17,750 nucleotides of DNA. Source: Candidatus Aminicenantes bacterium UBA876. Lineage in GTDB: Bacteria > Acidobacteriota > Aminicenantia > UBA2199. Numbering within the stretch: the first letter of the stretch is position 1; each line of letters begins with the position of its first letter. The notes under the pieces were generated by a model that was given only the letters and a program-made list of their open reading frames with translations, was not told the DNA's origin and ran no database searches. Where the stretch lies: contig DBFQ01000086.1 in assembly GCA_002294665.1 (NCBI GenBank), positions 1 through 17,750 on the forward strand. Direction: 5' to 3'. Below, piece after piece: positions 1 to 5,577 of this stretch. The position numbers and the translations under genes were made by a program.

Positions 1-22
1 CCAACTCTCCAACTTTAAATAT

Positions 23-583
23 TCAAGTCCCCGTAGCCAGGTGCTTGACCAGGATGCGCACGCCGATCAGGATCAGGATGACTCCCCCCAGGGCTTCGAT
101 TCTCCGGGCGAAGAGCCGGCCCACCCGTTGCCCCAGGTAAACTCCGCCGAAAGACATCATGAATGTTACCAGTCCGATAATCAGGATGGGCAGAAGAATC
201 CGGACTCCCAGTAGGGCGAATGCCAGGCCGACGGCCAGGGCATCGATACTGGTGGCCACACCCAGCATGATCAGGCGGCCGAAACCGTCGTTGATTTTGC
301 GGCAATCTCCGGGTTTCAAGGCGGACAGGATCATGTGCAGGCCGATGAACAGCAGGAGTCCGAAAGCGATCCAATGATCGAGAGGCGCCAGGATGTGGCG
401 GAACCCGATTCCTCCCCACCATCCCAGGATAAACATCCCCGCCTGGAAAATCCCGAACACAAAGCCTTTCTGCAATGCGTGGGGGAAACAATTGCGTTCC
501 AGCGAGAGTCCGGAGACCACGGAAACGGCGAATGCGTCCATGGACAGACCGAGGGCGATGAGTACGATTTCTGCTAACGGCAT
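23..583 (-). CDS. mntP: Manganese efflux pump MntP
   Basis: This 186-residue integral inner-membrane protein matches the MntP (DUF204) family, which exports Mn2+ and protects against manganese overload. Six hydrophobic segments fit the family topology. The two characteristic acidic sites are visible: D16 in the first helix (GLSMDAFAVS) and D114 in a matching motif (TSIDALAVG), the internal duplication typical of the family. The length is normal. The ATG at 583 aligns with the usual N-terminus and is kept, although no Shine-Dalgarno sequence precedes it. A TATAAT hexamer lies only 12 bases upstream, so the transcript probably has a leader of about 6 bases. That leaves no room for the yybP-ykoY manganese riboswitch found before mntP in some other bacteria. 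It is divergent from rplU. Confidence 0.93.
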   Translation of the reverse strand: MPLAEIVLIALGLSMDAFAVSVVSGLSLERNCFPHALQKGFVFGIFQAGMFILGWWGGIGFRHILAPLDHWIAFGLLLFIGLHMILSALKPGDCRKINDGFGRLIMLGVATSIDALAVGLAFALLGVRILLPILIIGLVTFMMSFGGVYLGQRVGRLFARRIEALGGVILILIGVRILVKHLATGT

Positions 584-595
584 GATCGGTCGACA

Positions 596-624
596 ATTAT
601 ACCATGTCGGTCAGGTAGAGTGAA
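596..624 (-). promoter_or_regulatory. Predicted sigma-70 promoter of mntP
   Basis: On the minus strand, TTCACT (624-619) and a perfect TATAAT (601-596) are separated by 17 bases. The expected start of transcription is near 589, only about 6 bases before the mntP ATG. The -35 box matches consensus at four of six positions and the -10 at six of six. The prediction rests on sequence only. Confidence 0.6.
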
Positions 625-647
625 AGCCGGTCAGGGTTTCGCCGCTT

Positions 648-677
648 TTTCAAGTCGCGGTCCCATTTGACTTGAAA
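648..677. promoter_or_regulatory. 9-bp inverted repeat overlapping the rplU -35 box
   Basis: TTTCAAGTC (648-656) and GACTTGAAA (669-677) form a perfect 9-bp inverted repeat with a 12-base spacer. The arm centres are 21 bp apart, about two helical turns, and the right arm covers the -35 hexamer of the rplU promoter. This is the geometry expected of an operator for a dimeric regulator. It sits in the divergent mntP-rplU intergenic region, so either gene could be the target. The regulator is unknown. Confidence 0.45.
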
Positions 678-696
678 GGCCTCTTTGTGATATAAG
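667..696 (+). promoter_or_regulatory. Predicted sigma-70 promoter of rplU-rpmA
   Basis: TTGACT (667-672) and TATAAG (691-696) are separated by 18 bases. A TG dinucleotide at 688-689, one base before the -10 box, makes an extended -10. Transcription should start near 703, giving a leader of about 25 bases with the AGGAG ribosome site at 714-718. The same TGATATAAG string forms the -10 region of speD in this window. Confidence 0.65.
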
Positions 697-727
697 GGGG
701 TGTATTTTTGAATAGGAGTCAGAACCC

Positions 728-1441
728 ATGTTTGCGATTCTTGAAACCGGCGGAAAGCAGTATAGAGTGGCCGAGGGTGAAGTCCTGGAAGTGGAGCGGA
801 TCGACGCGGCCAGAATTGACAAAGATAATCGTGTTGTTTTCGACAGCGTGTTGCTGATCCAGGATGATACGCTGCACCTGGGACAGCCTTTTGTGGAGAA
901 CGGCCTGATTCATGCCCGGGTTGTGGATGAGTTCAAGTCTCCCAAGGTGATTGTGTTCAAGAAAAAGTCAAAGAAAGGCTACAAGCGCACCAAGGGTCAT
1001 CGCCAGCAATTGCACCGCATTGAAATCGAAAAAATCGAGATCAACGCCGCCGGCGCCAAGGCTTTCGCCGCTGCGAAAACTTCAGCGCAGAAACCGGTGG
1101 ATCAACCCGCCCCCGCGGAAGTTTCAAAGCCGGAGCCGACGGAAACGAAAACTGTGACAAAGAAATCACCCGCGGCAAAAAAAACCGCATCCGCCAAGAA
1201 AGCTGCGGGTAAACCCGCTGCCGGCAAAACCTCCTCCGCCGCCAAGACGGCGCCCAAAAAAGCGGTAGCGGCAAAGAAGCCCGCCGCAGCCAAGGCTTCG
1301 GCGGATAAACCCGCTGCCGCCAAGGCTTCCGCCTCCGCAGGAACTTCAGCCGAAAAACCGGCCAAAAAGACGGCGACAGCGAAGAAGACCGCCACTGCCA
1401 AACCGGCGGGTAAAAAAGATTCAGGTAAGGAGAATAACTGA
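728..1441 (+). CDS. rplU: Ribosomal protein bL21 with long Lys/Ala-rich C-terminal extension
   Basis: Residues 1-105 are a full-length bL21, which binds 23S rRNA in the 50S subunit. The start [14 protein letters not shown] and the segment [12 protein letters not shown] are diagnostic. Most bL21 proteins stop near residue 103, but here about 130 further residues follow, almost entirely Lys, Ala, Pro, Ser and Thr, with no predicted fold. The tail resembles the histone H1-like tails of nucleic-acid-binding proteins. The reading frame stays open and the downstream rpmA overlaps its stop by one base (TGATG), so the tail looks like genuine coding sequence. The start at 728 is set by AGGAG at 714-718, nine bases upstream. 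The tail contains an A8 run at 1177-1184 where slippage could occur. Confidence 0.95.
   Translation: MFAILETGGKQYRVAEGEVLEVERIDAARIDKDNRVVFDSVLLIQDDTLHLGQPFVENGLIHARVVDEFKSPKVIVFKKKSKKGYKRTKGHRQQLHRIEIEKIEINAAGAKAFAAAKTSAQKPVDQPAPAEVSKPEPTETKTVTKKSPAAKKTASAKKAAGKPAAGKTSSAAKTAPKKAVAAKKPAAAKASADKPAAAKASASAGTSAEKPAKKTATAKKTATAKPAGKKDSGKENN
1043..1438 (+). repeat. Low-complexity Lys/Ala/Pro coding repeat in rplU
   Basis: This stretch encodes the L21 tail and consists of imperfect short repeats of AAK, PAA and KKTA units. Some are repeated at DNA level: the 14-mer TAAACCCGCTGCCG occurs at 1210-1223 and 1306-1319, and CCAAGGCTTC occurs at 1290-1299 and 1320-1329. Such repeats expand and contract easily, so tail length may vary between relatives. 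Confidence 0.8.
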
Positions 1442-1692
1442 TGGCGCATAAAAAATCCGGCGGCAGTGCCAGGAACGGACGCGACAGCGAATCCAAACGT
1501 CTCGGAGTCAAGTGTTTCGGCGGGGAAAACATTCCCGCGGGATCGATTATCGTGCGCCAGCGGGGAACCCGGATCAAGCCTGGCGAGAACGTGGGTGTGG
1601 GCCGTGATGACACCCTGTTCGCCCTGGTGACGGGCACGGTGCGATTCGTGACCCGTAACAAACGCAAATTTGTCGAGGTGGTCCCCAATTAA
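1441..1692 (+). CDS. rpmA: Ribosomal protein bL27
   Basis: The 83-residue protein is a complete bL27, whose N-terminal arm reaches the peptidyl-transferase centre of the 50S subunit. The start [20 protein letters not shown] and the block IIVRQRGT are hallmark sequences. It begins directly with MAHKK, so it lacks the cleavable N-terminal extension of Firmicute L27. AAGGAG at 1427-1432 is placed eight bases before the ATG. The start codon overlaps the rplU stop by one base, so L21 and L27 are coupled as in most bacteria. The C-terminal part ([12 protein letters not shown]) is typical. Confidence 0.97.
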   Translation: MAHKKSGGSARNGRDSESKRLGVKCFGGENIPAGSIIVRQRGTRIKPGENVGVGRDDTLFALVTGTVRFVTRNKRKFVEVVPN

Positions 1693-1732
1693 TCCATCCT
1701 CCCGAGAGTCCCTGAGTGACCCGGGATTGATC

Positions 1733-1776
1733 ATCCAGCCTGATTCCGGTCTGGATTTCTTTACCGTTTTCTTTTC
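1733..1776 (+). terminator. Hairpin plus U-rich tract between rpmA and obgE (possible terminator or attenuator)
   Basis: ATCCAGCC (1733-1740) pairs with GG-CTGGAT (1748-1756, one bulged T at 1750) across a 7-base loop. A pyrimidine-rich stretch with several T runs follows at 1757-1776. The stem is modest, so it may act as a partial terminator lowering obgE expression relative to the ribosomal proteins, not as a full stop. No promoter for obgE was recognised downstream of it. Confidence 0.4.
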
Positions 1777-1779
1777 AAC

Positions 1780-2784
1780 ATGTTCGTCGATCGCGCGATA
1801 ATCACTTTCCATGCCGGCAATGGCGGAAACGGCTGTGTCAGTTTCCGGCGCGAAAAGTACGTTCCCCGGGGAGGACCGGACGGCGGGGACGGCGGCAGGG
1901 GGGGAAGCATTGTGTTGGTCAGTGATCCGGAAGTCAGGTCGCTGGTGGATTTCGCCCGCAGGCATTCGATTCGCGCGGGCAACGGCGCTCCCGGCAGCGG
2001 CAGCCGCCGAACGGGGCGGAGCGGAGCGGATGAGCGCATTGCCGTTCCACCGGGAACCGTTGTCAAGACCCATCCCGAGGAGCGCCTGATCGTGGATTTC
2101 TCCGCTCCGGGGATGGAGTTTGAGCTGGCGCGGGGTGGACGGGGAGGGCGTGGCAATTATCGGTTCAAGTCCTCGGTCAACCAGGCTCCGCGGCGCGCGG
2201 ACAAAGGCATGCCGGGCGAATCGGTCACCGTGGTGCTTGAGTTGAAATTGATCGCTTTTGCCGGCCTGGTCGGCCTTCCCAACGCGGGTAAATCCACGTT
2301 GATTTCCCGCATCAGCAGCGCGCGCCCACGGATTGCCGATTATCCCTTCACGACGCTGACGCCGAACCTGGGCGTTGTCTATCACGGATATGACAGCCTG
2401 GTCGTGGCCGATATTCCGGGAATCATTTCCGGGGCCCACCGCGGCGAAGGCATGGGGCTCAGCTTCCTGCGCCATATTGAACGAAACCGGGTTTTGCTGT
2501 ACCTTATCGATGTGTCCCCCTCGAACATGGTCGAGCCGGTCGAAACGCTGCGCATGCTGCAGGGAGAACTGGAAGCGCACGACCCCCGTTTGCTGAAAAA
2601 ACGGGCCATCGTGGTCGGGAACAAGGCTGATCTGCTCGAGCCGCAAACCGGACGTGCCGGCGCTGACCATCTGCGGGATTATTGTGAGCGCCAGGGTTTA
2701 CCCTATATGGAGATATCCGCTTTGCGCGAGTGGAACCTGGAGGAATTGAAAGCCAGGTTGTTTGCGTTATACCATGAGTCTTGA
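1780..2784 (+). CDS. obgE: Obg-family GTPase (50S assembly factor)
   Basis: Obg is an essential GTPase that binds the 50S subunit late in assembly and links ribosome maturation to growth. The 334 residues carry the glycine-rich Obg fold (about 1-157, including FRREKYVPRGGPDGGDGG) followed by the G domain. G-domain motifs seen are P-loop GLPNAGKST at 165-173, switch I DYPFTTLTPNLG, DIPG with the GEGMGLSFLRHIER signature, NKAD at 281-284 and a terminal SA motif. There is no C-terminal OCT domain, and the protein ends soon after the G domain, as in many bacteria. The ATG at 1780 (MFVD) matches the family start, yet the 30 bases before it are pyrimidine-rich with no Shine-Dalgarno match. The 3' end overlaps nadD. 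Confidence 0.96.
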   Translation: MFVDRAIITFHAGNGGNGCVSFRREKYVPRGGPDGGDGGRGGSIVLVSDPEVRSLVDFARRHSIRAGNGAPGSGSRRTGRSGADERIAVPPGTVVKTHPEERLIVDFSAPGMEFELARGGRGGRGNYRFKSSVNQAPRRADKGMPGESVTVVLELKLIAFAGLVGLPNAGKSTLISRISSARPRIADYPFTTLTPNLGVVYHGYDSLVVADIPGIISGAHRGEGMGLSFLRHIERNRVLLYLIDVSPSNMVEPVETLRMLQGELEAHDPRLLKKRAIVVGNKADLLEPQTGRAGADHLRDYCERQGLPYMEISALREWNLEELKARLFALYHES

Positions 2785-3415
2785 TATCGGTTTGTTGGGG
2801 GGGACTTTCAATCCCGTTCATCGGGGGCATGTGGAGTTGGGCATCCGGGTTGGAAACACTTTTCACCTGGACCGGATCCTGTATGTTCTCAGCGCGCGCC
2901 CGCCGCACAAGAGCCTGGAAGAACTGGCGCCGGTGCGTGACCGGCTGGAGATGCTGCAGGTTGCCCTGGCTCCCTATCCGCGGCTTGAAGCGTGCGACAT
3001 GGAAATGCATCGTCATGGGCGCTCCTATTCCATTGATACGGTAGAAAGCCTGAAACGCCGGTTTCCCCGGAACCGTTTCTTTTTCATTTCCGGCAGTGAG
3101 GGGTTTTTGCAGATTCCCACCTGGAAAGAGTGGCGGCGCCTGTTGCAGGCCCTGGTATTTATCGTTGTATTGCGCGAGCCCGCGCACCTGGATGAACTGC
3201 GTTGCCTGCTGCGTCCGGAAAAGGTTCCCATACGACTTTATCCCTTGCGGTTTGATCAGCCGCCGGGAGTCAATATCCTGGCTTACGATTCGGAAACCTT
3301 GCCGTTTTCTTCGACGCGGATTCGCCGACGGCGAAGCGGCGGCGGGGAAGCGCCTGATATGCTGGACCCGCATGTTGAAAGCATAATGGAGGAAAAAGGC
3401 CTATATGGAGAGTGA
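2774..3415 (+). CDS. nadD: Nicotinate-nucleotide adenylyltransferase
   Basis: NadD transfers AMP from ATP to nicotinate mononucleotide in cytoplasmic NAD biosynthesis. The nucleotidyltransferase motif GGTFNPVHRGH lies at residues 9-19, and the second motif SSTRIR lies near residue 176. The C-terminus (VESIMEEKGLYGE) is typical. I chose the ATG at 2774 (213 residues, starting MSLDIGLLGG). An in-frame TTG at 2762 would add four residues with no family support. The gene starts inside the last codons of obgE (11-bp overlap) with only a distant GGAGG at 2739-2743, so translation is probably coupled to obgE. It overlaps rsfS by 11 bp. Confidence 0.94.
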   Translation: MSLDIGLLGGTFNPVHRGHVELGIRVGNTFHLDRILYVLSARPPHKSLEELAPVRDRLEMLQVALAPYPRLEACDMEMHRHGRSYSIDTVESLKRRFPRNRFFFISGSEGFLQIPTWKEWRRLLQALVFIVVLREPAHLDELRCLLRPEKVPIRLYPLRFDQPPGVNILAYDSETLPFSSTRIRRRRSGGGEAPDMLDPHVESIMEEKGLYGE

Positions 3416-3800
3416 AGCCTATCAAGCTGTTCTGGAAGACCTGAAGCGTCGGCGCATCCCGGCTGAAGTCAAGGAAGTGGTCCGCGCCATGCTGGACAAG
3501 CAGGCTCAGGATGTCGTTGTTCTCAAGATCAAGGACATCAGTGATGTCACCGATTACATGGTGATTGCTCACGGTAACAGTACGCGTCAGAACCTGGCCG
3601 TTGCCGATGAGGTCAAGCGCCGGTTGCGCCGCGTTCATCGCCTGAAAACCACCAACGTGGAAGGTGAAGCCGCGGCCGAGTGGATCCTGCTGGATTATTT
3701 TGATTTCGTGGTGCATGTGTTTACCCGCGAAAACCGGCGCAAGTTTGCGCTGGAAAAACTCTGGATGGATGCCAAACAATACCATTTCAGCCCGAATTGA
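3405..3800 (+). CDS. rsfS: Ribosomal silencing factor RsfS
   Basis: This 131-residue protein belongs to the RsfS/Iojap family. These proteins bind uL14 on the 50S subunit and block 30S joining when nutrients are scarce. The core reads DVVVLKIKDISDVTDYMVIAHG, then EGEAAAEWILLDYFDFVVHVF, then the usual RRKFALEKLWMDA end. GGAGG at 3388-3392 lies 12 bases before the ATG. The gene overlaps nadD at its 5' end and the AAA+ gene at its 3' end by 32 bp. The nadD-rsfS-rlmH association is conserved in many bacteria. Here another gene sits between rsfS and rlmH. Confidence 0.95.
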   Translation: MESEAYQAVLEDLKRRRIPAEVKEVVRAMLDKQAQDVVVLKIKDISDVTDYMVIAHGNSTRQNLAVADEVKRRLRRVHRLKTTNVEGEAAAEWILLDYFDFVVHVFTRENRRKFALEKLWMDAKQYHFSPN

Positions 3801-4689
3801 TCTGCTGGCCGATCCCGGCTCTCTGCAGTTGAAGGACCGGCTGGATCGCATCGCCGCCCTGAATACCCCCGTACTGCTGATCGGGGAGACCGGGAGCGGC
3901 AAGGATGTGTGGGCGGAGTACCTTCATGCGGCCAGCGGCAGAGAACCCTTTTTGAACCTGCATTGCGGGGATGTGCCGGAAACCCTTTTGGAAAGTGAGT
4001 GGTTCGGTTACCGTCGCGGGGCATTCACCGGCGCGGAGCGCGATTTTGACGGAAAATGGAGCGTCGCGGGAAACGGCACGCTGTTCTTGAACCGCATCGA
4101 CCTGTTGGGGCCGGGAATTCAGGCCAAGCTGTTGCGCATCATTGAACGGAGACGCTATTATCCCCTTGGTGATGTCCGCGAGCTCAATGTCAGCGCGCGT
4201 TTTCTTTTCAGCGCGGATGCCGATATCGAGGCGCAGGTGCACCGGGGCGAGTTCCGCGCCGACCTGTTCTATCGCATATCCACTCTGAGCGTATCCATTC
4301 TGCCTTTGCGCGAGCGCCCGGAAGACATCCGTTCCCTGCTTGCCCACTTCGCATGGCGTTTCGGTGTGGACGTGCAATTAAGCGCGGCGGGACATCGGCG
4401 CCTGCTGGATTACCCCTGGCCCGGCAATATCCGCGAATTGGAAAACCTGGTTGAATCCGCGCGGATTTTCGGCGGCGTGCTCACGGATGAGCGGGTTGAG
4501 CATCTGGTTCGTGACGGCGCGACGCTGCTGGAGATGGCCCGCGCCCGGGAATGGACGCTGGAAGAAATGGAAAAAGCCTACATTCTCCACCTGATGCGCC
4601 GCTATGGCCGGCGGACAACCGTGGCGCGGATTCTGGGGATCTCACGTAAATCATTGTATAACCGCTTGAAGAAGTATGAATCAAATTGA
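3769..4689 (+). CDS. Sigma-54 activator-like AAA+ protein with degenerate Walker B
   Basis: The protein has an AAA+ sigma-54-interaction domain and a C-terminal Fis-type helix-turn-helix, with no receiver, GAF or PAS domain, so its architecture is PspF-like. Visible motifs are Walker A GETGSGKD (39-46), GAFTGA (84-89), arginine fingers R163 and R169 in FRADLFYRI, sensor II WPGNIREL (217-224) and the helix-turn-helix at about 281-303. The Walker B position, normally TLFLDEI, reads TLFLNRI (104-110), so D108 is Asn and E109 is Arg. Sensor I ATN reads SAD (148-150). In PspF the Walker B acids are needed for ATP hydrolysis, so activity is probably altered or lost. The ATG at 3769 gives 306 residues and overlaps rsfS by 32 bp. 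An upstream extension to 3664 lacks family sequence. Target genes are unknown. Confidence 0.88.
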   Translation: MPNNTISARIDLLADPGSLQLKDRLDRIAALNTPVLLIGETGSGKDVWAEYLHAASGREPFLNLHCGDVPETLLESEWFGYRRGAFTGAERDFDGKWSVAGNGTLFLNRIDLLGPGIQAKLLRIIERRRYYPLGDVRELNVSARFLFSADADIEAQVHRGEFRADLFYRISTLSVSILPLRERPEDIRSLLAHFAWRFGVDVQLSAAGHRRLLDYPWPGNIRELENLVESARIFGGVLTDERVEHLVRDGATLLEMARAREWTLEEMEKAYILHLMRRYGRRTTVARILGISRKSLYNRLKKYESN

Positions 4690-5140
4690 ATTCCTCGTAC
4701 CGGGGCGGCAGAAATTCAAGGAATTGGCCGCAATGGAAGAAAAGTATTTACAACGGATTGAATTTTATGTAAAATTCTCACTCAAAAATTTACGGGAACA
4801 GAAATCCGCGGATGACCAATTGCTGCGGAAAAGAGAAGGGGAACAGATGTTGCAAAACCTGGCTCGCCAGGATCACGTGATTTGCCTGGATGCTGCCGGC
4901 CGGACCCTGGATTCAGAGGGTTTCGCGGAACTCCTGAAAAACTGCATGAGCCGCGTCAGCGGTAAGCTGGTCTTTATCATGGGTGGAAGGGCCGGATTGG
5001 CCGGTGAGGTCAGCCGGCGCGCGGATGACTGCATCTCTTTTTCCCCGATGACTTTTCCGCATGATTTTTTTCGTGTGATGTTCCTGGAGCAGTTGTATCG
5101 CGCCCTGTCGATCATCAGGGGCCATGCGTACCACCGCTAA
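4676..5140 (+). CDS. rlmH: 23S rRNA pseudouridine-1915 N3-methyltransferase RlmH
   Basis: RlmH is a SPOUT-family SAM-dependent enzyme that methylates pseudouridine 1915 in helix 69 of 23S rRNA, on assembled ribosomes. At 154 residues the length is normal. The knot region is recognised by GKLVFIMGGRAGL followed by ISFSPMTFPHDFFRVMFLEQLYRA and the C-terminal GHAYHR, which closely follow the family pattern. The usual IGGPEG or IGGADG loop is MGGRAG here, a modest variation in the SAM-binding loop. The ATG at 4676 lies inside the end of the AAA+ gene (14-bp overlap) with only a weak GAAGAAG upstream, so translation is probably coupled. Confidence 0.92.
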   Translation: MNQIEFLVPGRQKFKELAAMEEKYLQRIEFYVKFSLKNLREQKSADDQLLRKREGEQMLQNLARQDHVICLDAAGRTLDSEGFAELLKNCMSRVSGKLVFIMGGRAGLAGEVSRRADDCISFSPMTFPHDFFRVMFLEQLYRALSIIRGHAYHR

Positions 5141-5152
5141 GGCGAGGAAGAA

Positions 5153-5500
5153 ATGGATGAACGGGATCAAAAGCGTTTTGAACGCAGATTGCTTGGGCTT
5201 CGCGACGAACTGAACCGATTGATCCGGGCTGAGAACGGTGAAGTCGAAAGCGGGCGTGACAGCATGGACGAGGTAGACCAGGCTACGGAATTGATTGAGC
5301 GGGAATTTGGATCTCTGATTGCAACCAATGCCAGGGCCAGTCTGGAAAAGGTCAATGCGGCACTGGAAAGGCTGGCGTCCGGCGAATACGGCAAATGTCA
5401 GGAATGTGGCGTGGATATCCCGGTAAAGCGGCTCGAGGCATTGCCGTTTGCCCTGTATTGCGTGAATTGTCAGCAGGCCCTGGAAGAAGATTCCCAGTAA
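5153..5500 (+). CDS. DksA/TraR-family zinc-finger regulator
   Basis: The 115-residue protein has a long N-terminal helical region (about 1-75) followed by a four-cysteine zinc finger, with C82, C85, C103 and C106 in the pattern CQECG...YCVNC. The coiled-coil tip carries D39-E-V-D42-Q-A44, matching the DxxDxA motif by which DksA acts in the RNA polymerase secondary channel. A role in ppGpp-linked control of transcription is therefore plausible. It is shorter than E. coli DksA (151 residues), and several DksA-like paralogues may exist in the genome, so I do not give the symbol dksA. GAGGA at 5144-5148 precedes the ATG. It begins 12 bases after rlmH, so it is probably in the same operon, next to ribosome-control genes. 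Confidence 0.9.
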   Translation: MDERDQKRFERRLLGLRDELNRLIRAENGEVESGRDSMDEVDQATELIEREFGSLIATNARASLEKVNAALERLASGEYGKCQECGVDIPVKRLEALPFALYCVNCQQALEEDSQ

Positions 5501-5577
5501 GGCGCCGGAGTCACCGGTTGCGCTGAAAATCAATTTGGTTTACCCTGTATTCAGGTTTTCATGCAGGAGGCATAACC

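Noticed and set aside
15..596. 193-codon minus-strand frame overlapping mntP
   Set aside because: It is another frame of mntP. The alternative translation is Arg/Pro-rich and lacks membrane segments.
1102..2670. 522-codon open frame on the minus strand
   Set aside because: It is antisense to rplU, rpmA and obgE, whose plus-strand products are unmistakable. The frame stays open because of GC-rich codon bias, and its translation resembles no family.
3664..3768. N-terminal extension of the AAA+ gene by 35 residues
   Set aside because: The extension is a shifted reading of rsfS codons, Trp/Cys-rich and unlike any regulator domain.
5501..5577. Possible promoter before pepP (TTGCGC-N17-TACCCT)
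   Set aside because: The -10 box matches consensus at only three of six positions and no extended -10 is present, so it is no better than chance.
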